A DNA stretch of 64,000 bases from assembly GCA_041391125.1 (NCBI GenBank), contig JAWKON010000003.1, forward strand, positions 195,022 to 259,021. Reading direction: 5' to 3'. The stretch's first letter is position 1, and every line of letters starts with the position of its first letter. The DNA is from JACKBC01 sp041391125 (lineage in GTDB: Bacteria; Chloroflexota; Anaerolineae; Caldilineales; Caldilineaceae). The translations under genes were made by a program, and so were the position numbers. Positions 54,517 through 63,740 of this stretch are shown here, in pieces. Under the pieces are notes generated by a model that made no database searches, was not told the origin of the DNA, and worked only from the letters and a program-made list of their open reading frames with translations.

Positions 54517-55521
54517 ATGGCCTATCCATTGACGCTAGGCGCAATTACATTTTTTCTGGCCGTCATCTGGGGACGCCCGCTGATTGCCCTGCTCAAACAA
54601 ATGGAGCTGGGCAAAAAGATCCGCATTGAAGAGCCGGACACGCGCCAGATCAAAACCGGCACGCCCACCATGGGCGGCATCCTGATTGTGGTGCCGGTGC
54701 TGCTGATTACGGGGGCGCTGAATGTGGCCAATTTGTGGGGCTTGAACACCATTGGCAAAAGCACGCTACTGCTCTTCCTTTGCGTGGCGTCACATGCCAT
54801 TTTGGGGCTGGTGGACGATTGGCAGGGCATCAAGGGCATGCGCGGCCGTGGTGAAGGCATGAGCGCCCGCATGAAGAGCGGCTTTCAGTTTTTCTTTGCC
54901 ACGGTGATTACGCTGGTGCTCTACTTTGGCCCGCCGCAGCTTGATTTTGTGGGCGTGCCGGGCATTCAAGATTATGTATCGGTGGGGCCGCTCTTTATTC
55001 CGATTGCCATTTTGGTGATTGTGTTTACCAGCAACGCCGTCAATTTGACCGACGGTCTGGACAGTTTGGCCGGCAGCAGTTGCAGCGTGGCCTTTGCCTG
55101 CTACGGTATGATTGCCTTTTTGCAGGGGCAAACCTATCTGGCGGCCTTTTGTTACACGGTGGTGGGCGCGCTCTTTGCCTTTCTGTGGTACAACGCCCAT
55201 CCGGCCCAAATGTTTATGGGCGACACGGGTTCGCTGGCGCTGGGCGCTACGCTGGCGCTGGTGGCGCTCATGTCCACCCAGTGGCTGCTTTTGCCGCTCA
55301 TCGGCTTTGTCTTTGTGGCGGAAGCGGGCAGCGTCATGTTGCAGGTGAGCTATTTTAAGCTGACCAGGCGGCTTTACGGCGAAGGGCGGCGCATCTTCAA
55401 GATGTCGCCCATTCATTACCATTTTGAGTTGCTGGGCTGGAGCGAAACGCAAGTGAAAGAGCGCTTTTGGATCGTCAGCGTGCTGTGCGGCATGGCCGGC
55501 GTGGCGCTGGCGCTGGTGTAG
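54517..55521 (+). CDS. MraY, copy 2 (tandem paralogue)
   Basis: 334 residues, exactly the length of copy 1, with about 65 differences between them. All MraY motifs are intact (GTPTMGG, VDDWQGIKG, NLTDGLDSLAG, MGDTGSLALGA, SPIHYHFEL), so it should be active. Differences cluster in membrane segments and the first 35 residues. Two functional copies in one dcw cluster are unusual. The copies are diverged enough not to be an assembly duplication. It could be specialised for a different lipid carrier or condition, or give dosage; this is inference. Confidence 0.95.
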   Translation: MAYPLTLGAITFFLAVIWGRPLIALLKQMELGKKIRIEEPDTRQIKTGTPTMGGILIVVPVLLITGALNVANLWGLNTIGKSTLLLFLCVASHAILGLVDDWQGIKGMRGRGEGMSARMKSGFQFFFATVITLVLYFGPPQLDFVGVPGIQDYVSVGPLFIPIAILVIVFTSNAVNLTDGLDSLAGSSCSVAFACYGMIAFLQGQTYLAAFCYTVVGALFAFLWYNAHPAQMFMGDTGSLALGATLALVALMSTQWLLLPLIGFVFVAEAGSVMLQVSYFKLTRRLYGEGRRIFKMSPIHYHFELLGWSETQVKERFWIVSVLCGMAGVALALV

Positions 55522-55535
55522 CGTGAGGATGGAGC

Positions 55536-55605
55536 GATTGGCGGCTCGGGGCTGGGCATCGGGGCTCGGGGGATCACCCCAATACCCAGCCCCGAGCCGC
55601 CAATC
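55536..55605. repeat. 21-bp-stem palindrome (GATTGGCGGCTCGGGGCTGGG arms)
   Basis: Perfect 21-bp arms 55536-55556 and 55585-55605 around a 28-base G/C-rich loop. It lies in the gap between mraY copy 2 and murD, without a T-run. Confidence 0.85.
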
Positions 55606-55624
55606 AAGGACGTTGTGGCACGGT

Positions 55625-57213
55625 ATGACCACGAATTTTGAATTTGCCAATCGGAAGGTCGTTATTTTGGGGCTGGCGCGCCAGGGGTGGCGTTGGCGCG
55701 GTTTTTTGCCGATGCCGGCGCGCAGGTGGTGGTCAGCGACCGGGCGTCGGCGGCAAAGCTGGCCCGTGAGATTGGCGCATTGGATGGGCGGGCAGTCGAA
55801 TTTGTGCTGGGCGAACATCCCGATTCATTGCTGGAAGATTGTGCGCTGCTCTGTTTGAGCGGTGGGGTGCCGCCCCATTGGCGATTGTGCAAAAAGCCGT
55901 GGCGCGGGGCATCCCGCTGAGCAATGATTCGCTGCTCACGTTTCAACTGGCGCGGGCGCGGATTGGGGCCGCTGGTGGCCATTACGGGCAGCAGCGGCAA
56001 GACAACCACCACCACATTGGTGGGGCAGATGTTGGCCGAGACAATGGCCCGCCGCGGCCAATCGGTTCACGTGGGCGGCAACATTGGGCGTCCGCTAATC
56101 GACCGGCTGCCCGAAATCGCGCCGGGTGAGCCCATTGTGCTGGAATTGAGCAGCTTTCAACTGGAGCTGTTTGACCCGCAGATCGCCTGGGGGCCCTTTG
56201 CGCAGATCGGGCCGGACGTGGCGGCGCTGCTCAACATTACGCCCAATCACTTGGACCGCCATCCGTCCATGGCGGCCTATGCCGAGGCCAAGCTGAATCT
56301 GCTGCGCTTTTTGCCCACCGGCGCCACCGTGGTGCTCAGCGCCGATGACGCGGTGACGGCGCGCTTGGCGCATGAGGAAAATGCGCCGGAACTGCCCCGG
56401 TTGGAAGCTGATTGGAAGCTGGGCGATCTGCTGCGCCCCATGCGTCAAACGCTGGCTGACGAGGCGGTCAATGTGATCATGTTTAGTCGGGAGCGCATAT
56501 TGAATGAAGGGGCCTGGTTAGTGGAAGATAGGCTTGTTTACAATGGGCAAGCGTTGTGCGCCCAACCGGAATTGCAGCTGCGCGGCGACCACAACGTGAG
56601 CAACGTGCTGGCGGCGGCGGCCATTAGCGGCGCGGCCGGCGCCGAAGCGGCGGATATGGCCGCCGTGGCCCGACGCTTTACCGGCGTGGCGCACCGGCTG
56701 GAAGTGGCGGCGCAGCAGGACGGCATCACCTGGATCAACGACAGCATTGCCACCTCGCCCGAACGTTCGCTGGCCGGGTTGCGCTGTTTTGAACGGGGCG
56801 CCCAGACGCTGATTTTGCTAGTGGGCGGGCGCGACAAAAAGCTGGATTGGAGCCAGCTTGCCAATGAGGTGCTCAAACGGGTCGATTTCCTGATTGGTTT
56901 TGGCGAAGCCGGCCCCATGTTTGTGGAGCTGGTGCAGGAGCAGGCGCGCTACACGGCCCAGCCCGCGCCCAATTGCGCCACCGTTTCGCGTTTGGAGCAG
57001 GCTGTGACGCTGGCGTTCCAGGCCGCGCCGCGGGTGGATCCGAACCTGGCGGGAAGCGACCCATCCGTGAAAGAGACAGTGGTGCTGCTTTCACCCGGCG
57101 GCACTAGCTACGATGCCTATCGCGATTTTGAGGAGCGCGGCGAGCATTTTCGCCAATTGGTGCAGCAGATGTTGGAAAGGGCGACGCCCTTTCCGATTTT
57201 GGCGGTTAAGTGA
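55625..57213 (+). CDS. murD: UDP-N-acetylmuramoylalanine--D-glutamate ligase MurD (three frameshifts near the 5' end)
   Basis: Restored length is about 530 residues. Start ATG at 55625: TTNFEFANRKVVILGLARQG, then (one G missing in GGGG near 55686) VALARFFADAGAQVVVSDR, then (one C missing in CCCC near 55875) a stretch IVQKAVARGIPLSND, then (one G extra in GGGG near 55965) GPLVAITGSSGKTTTTTL with the P-loop. Later parts are intact: NITPNHLDRH, AHRLEVAAQQDGITWINDSIATSPE and LLSPGGTSYDAYRDFEERG. Net length 3n+2 matches two losses and one gain. Shifts at G/C runs in an essential gene indicate sequence errors. Confidence 0.92.
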
Positions 57214-57246
57214 GGGAGATTTTGGCTACCCTGCAAACCGTAGATA

Positions 57247-57304
57247 GCCGCAAAAAATACATAAAACACAAAATTTCTCGCTAAACCTTTTGTGTTTTTG
57301 TGGC
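57247..57304. repeat. GCCGCAAAAA/ACACAAAA palindromic repeat (copy of 47642-47733)
   Basis: Outer stem GCCGCAAAAA (57247-57256) with 57295-57304 and inner stem AAAACACAAAA (57263-57273) with 57288-57298. The flank GATTCAGCC after it also matches the other copy (CATTCAGAC). Confidence 0.8.
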
Positions 57305-57354
57305 GATTCAGCCTTTTTGCAAGCCGTGCATTGCAGTCGGGATGGGTGAGTTCA

Positions 57355-58722
57355 ATGGTCAACGTTATGGCATCGCAAACGAGTACGCGCAAAGAGAATA
57401 GCACATCCGGCAGCTACGATTGGGGGCTGATGACGGTGGTGGTGAGCCTGCTGGCCATGGGGCTGGTGATGGTTTTCAGCTCCAGCTTTGGCCCATCCAT
57501 CCGCGATTTTGAGTCGCCGTTTTACTATTTTACCCGCCAGGGTATGTGGGCCTTTTTAGGATTGTGCGCTTTGTTTGTAGCGGCGCGCATCCGGTATACT
57601 GTGTGGGAGCGCTGGAGCATTGGGTTGATGGCGGTGGCATTATTGGGGTTGTTGCTGTTGATTCCCTTTGGGGCCGAACGCTTTGGCGCCTCGCGCACCT
57701 ATTTTTCGGGCAGCGTACAGCCCAGCGAGCCGGCCAAGATTATCGTGATCATCTATATTAGTTCGTGGCTGGCCAGCAAGGGCGCCCGCATCAAAGATGT
57801 GCGCGTGGGGCTGATTCCATTTAGCGTGTTGCTGGGCTTTATTACGGTGCTGATTGTATTTCAGCCCGATATTAGTACAGCAACGCTGGTGGTGGCCACG
57901 GCGTTAATCATGTTCTTTATTGCGGGCGCCGACCTGAAGCAGCTTGTCTTTATTGGCATCGGCACGGCGCTGACCTTCTGGTTGATCATCACCAATAGTA
58001 CCTATGCCGGCGACCGCGTGCAGAAATTTTGGAACTCCATCGCCAACCCATTGAACAGTCCAGATTGGCAGGTGCGCACGGCTTCAAAGCTGATTCAGGA
58101 TGGCCATATTCTGGGCACCGGAATTGCCAATAGCGAACAAAATGTGCCGCTGGCCTGGAGCGACAGTATCTTTGCCGTCATTGGGGGAGAGACAGGATTG
58201 GTGGGCGCGCTGTTGGTGATTATGCTCTTTGCGCTGCTGGCCTATCGCGGGTTGCGCACGGCGCTGCGCGCACCCGATAACTTTGGCATGTTGTTGGCCA
58301 CCGGCATTACGTCGATGCTGATATTGCAGGCGTTGCTCAACATGGCTGTGGCCGTCGGCGCGGCGCCAATTACGGGGGTCACCTTGCCTTTTGTGTCGTA
58401 TGGCGGCAGCTCGCTGGTCACAGCGCTGGCGGCGGTGGGCATTCTGCTGAGCATCAGCCGCTACAGCAGCGAGGTGGCAAGCAGTACTTCTGAATTGGGA
58501 AAGTTAGCCTATGCGCGTTTTGATTTCGGGTGGGGGAACCGGCGGTCACGTGTATCCCGCGCTGGCGGTGGCCGACCATCTGCGAGCCGCAGCCGCTCCA
58601 CTGCATCGCGAAGCAGCACTTCACGAACCGGAACTTCACGAACCGCCACTTCACGAACCGCCACTTCACGAACCGGCACAGGGCGCCGAACGTCCACGCG
58701 CAGCCGTCCCAACCGAAGTTGA
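57355..58722 (+). CDS. ftsW: Lipid II polymerase FtsW (SEDS family) with an unusual C-terminal tail overlapping murG
   Basis: 455 residues from the ATG at 57355. About ten membrane segments. SEDS marks: GASRTYFSGSVQPSEPAKI (QPSExxK), GTGIANSEQNVPLAWSDSIFAVIGGETGLVG and TGVTLPFVSYGGSSLV. It polymerises lipid II at the septum with FtsI. After the last helix (GILLSISRYSS) the frame continues for about 75 residues as a Ser/Arg/Thr-rich tail (TSRTG/TSRTA repeats) that overlaps murG by 212 bp in another frame. A normal FtsW ends near residue 380-390, so this tail is either a genuine basic extension or the result of a missing base near 58500. Confidence 0.9.
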   Translation: MVNVMASQTSTRKENSTSGSYDWGLMTVVVSLLAMGLVMVFSSSFGPSIRDFESPFYYFTRQGMWAFLGLCALFVAARIRYTVWERWSIGLMAVALLGLLLLIPFGAERFGASRTYFSGSVQPSEPAKIIVIIYISSWLASKGARIKDVRVGLIPFSVLLGFITVLIVFQPDISTATLVVATALIMFFIAGADLKQLVFIGIGTALTFWLIITNSTYAGDRVQKFWNSIANPLNSPDWQVRTASKLIQDGHILGTGIANSEQNVPLAWSDSIFAVIGGETGLVGALLVIMLFALLAYRGLRTALRAPDNFGMLLATGITSMLILQALLNMAVAVGAAPITGVTLPFVSYGGSSLVTALAAVGILLSISRYSSEVASSTSELGKLAYARFDFGWGNRRSRVSRAGGGRPSASRSRSTASRSSTSRTGTSRTATSRTATSRTGTGRRTSTRSRPNRS

Positions 58723-59818
58723 GGCGAGGGATGCCGAACTGCTCTGGATTGGCAGCCGCGGCGGCATGGAGCAGGCGCTGGTGGAACGGGCGCACATTGC
58801 CTATCGCGGCATCGACACCGGCCAGATCAACGGGCTGCATCCGCTACAGGCGCTGCGCAACATTGGGCGCATGGTGCGCGGGGTGGGGCAGGCGCTGCAG
58901 CTGATTGATGAATTTCGGCCGCAGGTCTGTTTGGCGACGGGGGGCTATGTCTGTACGCCGGTGGTGGCGGCTTGTCGATGGCGCGGCATACCGGTGATGA
59001 TCTATCTGCCCGATATGTCGCCGGGCTGGGCCATTCGAGCGCTGAGCTATTTGGCGCAACGGGTGGCCATTACGTTGCCGGGCGCCGCCGCACATTTTGG
59101 TGGGCTCTATCCGCAGGGCAAAGCCGTGGTTCCGGGGTACCCAGTGCGGGCGGAATTGGTGGCGGCGGCGCGGGACCGGCAGTTGGCTCGCCGGCAATTG
59201 GCGCAGGCGCTGCAATGCGATTTGGATGGCGATCTGCCGTTCGTGCTGGTGTGGGGCGGCAGCCAGGGCGCCCGCTCAATTAACCAAGCGACCTGGGCGG
59301 CATTGGCAGATTTGACGCCCCATGCCCAGATTTTACATGTGGTGGGCCAGCGCGATTGGCCCCTCTATTTGGATGAGTTTGCAAAGTGCGCCCAGAAATT
59401 GCCGCCGGCGCTGCGGGCCAATTATTGGCCGCTGCCCTATCTGCACGAGGAGATGGCGCTGGCGCTGGCCGCCGCTGATCTGAGCGTGGCGCGGGCGGGT
59501 GCCAGCACGCTGGGCGAATTTCCGGTGGCCAAGCTGCCCTCGATTCTGGTCCCGCTGCCCTTTGCCGGCGTCAACCAGATGCGCAATGCGGCCGAGTTGG
59601 CCGACCGCGGAGCGGCGGTTGTGTTGGCCGACGAGCAGTTGGCGGATAAGCTGGCCGCAACCGTATTGACGCTGTTGCAAGATCAGCCCAAACGGCTGCA
59701 TATGGAGGAGGTTCTGGCGCAGATGGCGCAAGCGGAGGCCGCAGCCAACATTGCGCACGAATTGCAGAAGTTGGTCAACTATCCTCAGTTCAAGTTCAAA
59801 ACTGGAGTTCGGGAATAG
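58511..59818 (+). CDS. murG: UDP-GlcNAc:lipid I transferase MurG with a repeat-bearing insertion
   Basis: 435 residues, against about 360 usual. The glycine loop SGGGTGGHVYPALAVAD starts the protein. Between residues 25 and 76, where relatives have about ten residues before LWIGSRGG, lies an insertion with four LHEP(E/P/P/A) repeats. Later motifs are intact: CLATGGYVCTPVV, YLPDMSPGWA, VWGGSQGARSIN, PYLHEEMALALAAADLSVARAGASTLGE and FAGVNQMRNAAELADRGAAVVL. It makes lipid II on the inner membrane face. The insertion sits on the N-terminal domain surface and should be tolerated. Confidence 0.95.
   Translation: MRVLISGGGTGGHVYPALAVADHLRAAAAPLHREAALHEPELHEPPLHEPPLHEPAQGAERPRAAVPTEVEARDAELLWIGSRGGMEQALVERAHIAYRGIDTGQINGLHPLQALRNIGRMVRGVGQALQLIDEFRPQVCLATGGYVCTPVVAACRWRGIPVMIYLPDMSPGWAIRALSYLAQRVAITLPGAAAHFGGLYPQGKAVVPGYPVRAELVAAARDRQLARRQLAQALQCDLDGDLPFVLVWGGSQGARSINQATWAALADLTPHAQILHVVGQRDWPLYLDEFAKCAQKLPPALRANYWPLPYLHEEMALALAAADLSVARAGASTLGEFPVAKLPSILVPLPFAGVNQMRNAAELADRGAAVVLADEQLADKLAATVLTLLQDQPKRLHMEEVLAQMAQAEAAANIAHELQKLVNYPQFKFKTGVRE
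58619..58678. repeat. 15-bp minisatellite (4 copies) read in two frames
   Basis: Four tandem units CTTCACGAACCG(G/C)(A/C)A. In the murG frame each encodes LHEP plus one residue; in the ftsW frame the same DNA encodes TSRT(G/A). Unit length is a multiple of three, so copy-number change keeps both frames. Confidence 0.9.
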
Positions 59819-59830
59819 GCACTGGAGGTT

Positions 59831-59877
59831 AGGGATTGGGCCGTCGCCACGAGTCCCTATCCCTGATCCCCAATCCC
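59831..59877. repeat. AGGGATTGGG palindromic repeat
   Basis: AGGGATTGGG (59831-59840) pairs with CCCAATCCCT (59868-59877), with CCCTATCCCTGATCCCC in between as at 6990-7015. It occupies the gap after murG. Confidence 0.7.
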
Positions 59878-59945
59878 TCAAAAACTCGGGTCTCATTTTG
59901 AACGCAGTATAGTAGCTGAAATACTGACCGCTAAAAAGGTGTACC

Positions 59946-60729
59946 ATGAACGAACAAATCCAACTCTTTGTTGCCTTTGTGATTTATATATCGATATTCG
60001 GTTGGATTGGGAGCCAAATTGAGCGCGGCGGATGCAGTGGCTTTTTGCTGTGACGGTGGTTTCCTATCTGTTTGTCTTTTTTGCCGGCAGCGCCACCATA
60101 ATACGAATGCTCAATCTGGCCAGCAAAGCATTGACTTTTGTGCGGGCGGGCGGGCTGGGCGCCAATCCCGATGCGGCCATGGGCCAGATCGGCACGGCGC
60201 CGCAGATTATTACGCTGGAAGGGACCTATATTTTTCTGTGGCTGGTCTGGGTGGTCAGCCTGGTGGTGGCTTTAGAGTCATTACGCAACGCGCAGACAAG
60301 GGGCCATCGGACGCGTATGCCATCATGTGGGGCATGGCCGGTGGCATTCTGCTGCTCTGGTGTCTGTTGCCGATGATGCTCAACGTGATTGCACCCAATG
60401 TAATTTATATGCCGGAGACACCCACCCGGCCGACCTTGCGTGACCAACTGCTGGTGGCGTGGAACGCGACGAAAGTAACTTGGGCCGCGCTGGGCGCTTA
60501 TATTGACCGTCTGGCATTAGACGCCAATCTGGGCGTCGACTTTGGTGAAGTCTGGCGGGCAACTTTGCTGGCCGGTTTTATCTATATTGTATACACCATC
60601 TTTAAAAGCCGCGAGCAAAAGCAAACCAATATCCCTTATAGCAACTTCGCCCGCTTTTTGGCCATTGTTTTTATGGTCTATCTGGCGATTCAAATTTACC
60701 TGGGAACGGGCGGCATCAAAATTTGGTAA
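59946..60729 (+). CDS. Multi-pass membrane protein of unknown function in the dcw cluster (two frameshifts)
   Basis: Restored length is about 260 residues. It starts NEQIQLFVAFVIYISIFGWIG at 59946, shifts near 60030 into MQWLFAVTVVSYLFVFFAGSATIIRM, and shifts again near 60290 into QRADKGPSDAYAIMWGMAGG. About six hydrophobic segments; the end is IYLGTGGIKIW. The segment SREQKQTNIPYSNFARF is a polar loop. I do not recognise the family. Its place between murG and murC, followed after 12 bp by another membrane protein, suggests a role in wall synthesis or division, for instance handling of a lipid-linked precursor. Confidence 0.7.
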
Positions 60730-60741
60730 TCGAGATGTATC

Positions 60742-61280
60742 ATGGGACCCATTGAGACAGTATTCATCGGCATCGGCGCGGTTCTGGCCATCATTGGCGT
60801 TACGCGGGGTCACGTCAAGGAAATTGGCGTGATGATTATTCTATTCACCCTGATATTCCTGCTGCTTTTTTTGGAAGCTCGTATTATCACGGTCTTTACC
60901 TTTATCTTTGGCCCCATGTCCACGGTTAACCGGCTGGATCCCAACAACCTGCTCTATTTTGTGCTCTTTTCCAGCGTCTACCTATCCATGGTCTATGCCA
61001 GCTACAGCGGCTGCGCATGCTCGACTTAAAGCCTCAACAAGTGGGCGGTACGCAGGGCGCGTTTTACGATCTGCTGCTGGGTATTACGAATGCCTATCTG
61101 ATCTCGGGCATGGTCTGGTACTATTTAGACAAGTTCCAATATCCGCTGCCCTCCATTCAGCTTCCGTTAACCGCCACGGCCCAGGCGCTCATTCCTTTTT
61201 TGCCGGGCAATCTGTTTCCATCGCCCTTTTTCTGGATCGTACCGGTGGCAATTATGCTGCTGCTCAAAGTGTTAGGATAG
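60742..61280 (+). CDS. Second membrane protein of unknown function in the dcw cluster (one frameshift near 61010)
   Basis: Restored length is about 179 residues. Part one (GPIETVFIGIGAVLAIIGVTRGHVKEIGVMIILFTLIFLLLFLE) has two or three membrane segments and a glycine pattern slightly like CvpA. After a shift near 61010, part two (MLDLKPQQVGGTQGAFYDLLLGITNAYLISGMVWYYL through FWIVPVAIMLLLKVLG) adds two more. The stop lies 6 bp before murC. CvpA-like identity is a weak guess. The pair of genes 59946-61280 appears co-transcribed with murG and murC. Confidence 0.68.
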
Positions 61281-61286
61281 CTACCC

Positions 61287-62714
61287 ATGACAACCAACTG
61301 GCGCACCAAGCTCGCATATCCCGGTCCTGATTTACACGTTCATCTATTGGGTATTGGTGGCGTCGGTCTCGGTCCCATTGCGCAGATGCTTTTAGAAATG
61401 GGCGTGCGCATCAGCGGCAGCGACCGCCAGAGCAGCGCCAATACGGAGCGGCTGGCCCAAGCCGGCGCGCAAGTGTTTATTGGCCAGGTGGCGGCTAACT
61501 TGACCGAACTGCCCCCCGCGCAGCGTCCCGATGTGGTGCTGATCAGCAGCGCCGTGGCCGCCGACAACCCCGAGCGGCAGGCCGCCGAAGCATTGGGGCT
61601 GCCCGTGGTCAAGCGCAACGAATTTCTGAGCACGCTGCTGGCCCGGCGCAAAGTGATCGCCATTGCCGGCGCCCACGGCAAAAGCACCACCACGGCCATG
61701 ATCGTCAAGGTGCTGCGCGAGGGCGGCATTGATGCCGGCTATATTATTGGCGCCAATCTGCCCGGCTATGGCAGCGCCGCCGCCGGCACGGATGACTATT
61801 TTGTGATCGAAGCCGATGAGTATGACCACATGTTTTTGGGCCTCAAACCGGCGCTGGCCGTCATCACCAGCGTGGAGTGGGATCACCCCGATTGCTATCC
61901 GACGCCCAAAAGTTTTCACAATGCTTTTGCCCAATTTGTGGCGCTTGTACAGCCGGATGGGCTAGTGGTCTCCTGTGCCGATGATGCCGGGGCCGAAGCG
62001 TTGCGTCAACAGTGGACCGCGGAGCGCCCCACCTGGCTCACCTATGGGCTGGATGAATTGGCGCATCTGCGCGCCGATGATCCGCAGGCCGCGGCGGGCA
62101 GCGGCTATTGCGCTGAATTGCAGCTCTACAACGCCCCCATGGGCGAATTGAAGCTGCGGGCGCCGGGGCTGCACAACGTGCGCAATGCCCTGGCCGCCGT
62201 GGCTGCGGGCTGCTGGTGCGGCGTACCGGTGGCCGATTCCAGCCGCATTTTGGCCGAATTTGGCGGCGTGTCGCGGCGCTTTGAAATCAAGGGCGAAATC
62301 AACGGTGTAGTGATCATCGACGACTATGCCCACAACCCGACCAAGATGCGGGCGGCGCTGGCGGCGGCGCGCGCCTATTATCCCGACCGCCGCATTTGGG
62401 CCGTGGTGCAGCCGCACACTTTCAGCCGCACCAAAGAGCTGTTGCCCCAGCTTGTGCAGAGCTTTGGCGACGCCGATCAAGTGCTGGTGACCGATATTTA
62501 TGCCGCCCGCGAACGGGACACCGGCCAGATCAATTCGGCTCAGGTTGTGGCCGCCAGCCCGCATCCAGCCATCGGGCACACGCCCAAATTGGAAGATGCC
62601 GTCGAACTGCTGGCCCGTAGCGTGCAGCCCGGCGATGTGGTTATTACGCTGGGCGCCGGCGACAGCTATAAAGTGGGCGAAATGCTGATGCAGGCGCTGC
62701 GGGTGAACGCATGA
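61287..62714 (+). CDS. murC: UDP-N-acetylmuramate--L-alanine ligase MurC
   Basis: 475 residues. N-terminal Rossmann part HLLGIGGVGLGPIAQMLLEMG, then the P-loop AIAGAHGKSTTTAMI, VIEADEYDHMFLGLKP, WDHPDCYPT, RRFEIKGEINGVVIIDDYAHNPTKMRA and QPHTFSRTKELL. It adds the first L-alanine to UDP-MurNAc. The stop overlaps the murB start by 4 bp (ATGA), so translation is coupled. Confidence 0.97.
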   Translation: MTTNWRTKLAYPGPDLHVHLLGIGGVGLGPIAQMLLEMGVRISGSDRQSSANTERLAQAGAQVFIGQVAANLTELPPAQRPDVVLISSAVAADNPERQAAEALGLPVVKRNEFLSTLLARRKVIAIAGAHGKSTTTAMIVKVLREGGIDAGYIIGANLPGYGSAAAGTDDYFVIEADEYDHMFLGLKPALAVITSVEWDHPDCYPTPKSFHNAFAQFVALVQPDGLVVSCADDAGAEALRQQWTAERPTWLTYGLDELAHLRADDPQAAAGSGYCAELQLYNAPMGELKLRAPGLHNVRNALAAVAAGCWCGVPVADSSRILAEFGGVSRRFEIKGEINGVVIIDDYAHNPTKMRAALAAARAYYPDRRIWAVVQPHTFSRTKELLPQLVQSFGDADQVLVTDIYAARERDTGQINSAQVVAASPHPAIGHTPKLEDAVELLARSVQPGDVVITLGAGDSYKVGEMLMQALRVNA

Positions 62715-63730
62715 TCGCGGTGGCGGAACGCGTGCCGGCGGCCAAAGAGTGGATGCTGGATATTGATGTACCGGTCCAATTCGGCGTGCAGATTGAGCGC
62801 AACGTTTCGCTGGCCGCCATGACCACCATGCGCGTGGGCGGTCCGGCGGCCTATTTTGCCACGGTGACGCAGACGCATCAACTGCTGAAGCTGGCGCGTT
62901 GGGCGCGTGAAGTTGAGCTGCCCTATCTGATTTTGGGCGGCGGCAGCAACATTTTGATCAGCGACCGCGGGGTGGCCGGGCTGGTGATCCACAACCGCTG
63001 CCGTCACGTGCGCATCGATGCGCCGCCCTGCTGCAACGCGATCCACGACGACGGCATGTATTTGATGGCCGAAAGCGGCGCCGCCATGGCCGGCGCCGCC
63101 CGCACCAGCGTGCGCGCCGGGTTGACCGGGCTGGAGTGGGCGGTCAGCGTGCCGGGGACGGTGGGCGGCGCGGTGGTAGGCAACGCCGGCGCCCACGGCG
63201 GCGAGGTGAAAGATTGTCTGCATACGGCGCTGCTGCTGGATACCAATGGCGATGTGCAGGAATACAGCAATGCCGATTTTGCCTACGCCTATCGGGCCAG
63301 CACTCTAAAAGAGCAACATCGCCAGGAAAATGGGCTGCCGCAGCCGCTGCGCCCGGCTTTTGGGCCGGTGCTGCTCAACGCCAATTTTCGGCTTTTGCCC
63401 GCCGCTGTGGATGAAGTAACACAGCGGGCCGATGGCTTTTTGGCCCACCGCCGCCGCACGCAGCCGGTGGAGCCTAGCCTGGGCAGCACCTTTGTCAACC
63501 CACCGGGCGACTACGCCGGACGCCTCATCGAAGCGGCGGGCCTGAAGGGCGCACGTGTGGGCGGCGCGGTGGTCAGTGAACTGCACGCCAACTTTATCAC
63601 CAATCCAGGCGGCGTCGGCCACGCCACGGCGCAGGATGTGATTGATTTGATTCAGCAGATTCGGGGGGCAGTGGCGCAGCGTTTTGGTATTTCTCTCGAA
63701 GTAGAAGTACAGCTTGTAGGAGAATGGTGA
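62711..63730 (+). CDS. murB: UDP-N-acetylenolpyruvoylglucosamine reductase MurB
   Basis: 339 residues. FAD-binding motifs NVSLAAMTTMRVGGPA, LPYLILGGGSNILISDRG and GLEWAVSVPGTVGGAVVGNAGAHGGE. The serine of SLGSTFVNPPGDYAGRLIEAAGLKG and the glutamate near the end (SLEVEVQLVGEW) are the expected catalytic acid residues. It reduces UDP-GlcNAc-enolpyruvate to UDP-MurNAc. Coupled to murC. Confidence 0.97.
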   Translation: MIAVAERVPAAKEWMLDIDVPVQFGVQIERNVSLAAMTTMRVGGPAAYFATVTQTHQLLKLARWAREVELPYLILGGGSNILISDRGVAGLVIHNRCRHVRIDAPPCCNAIHDDGMYLMAESGAAMAGAARTSVRAGLTGLEWAVSVPGTVGGAVVGNAGAHGGEVKDCLHTALLLDTNGDVQEYSNADFAYAYRASTLKEQHRQENGLPQPLRPAFGPVLLNANFRLLPAAVDEVTQRADGFLAHRRRTQPVEPSLGSTFVNPPGDYAGRLIEAAGLKGARVGGAVVSELHANFITNPGGVGHATAQDVIDLIQQIRGAVAQRFGISLEVEVQLVGEW

Positions 63731-63740
63731 GCAGGAAATT

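Noticed and set aside
54790..55818. 342-codon open frame on the minus strand
   Set aside because: Antisense to mraY copy 2 and the following palindrome. His/Gln/Arg-rich with no motif.
58619..58678. Four regularly spaced repeats as a possible CRISPR array
   Set aside because: The units are directly adjacent 15-mers without spacers and lie inside murG; a minisatellite.
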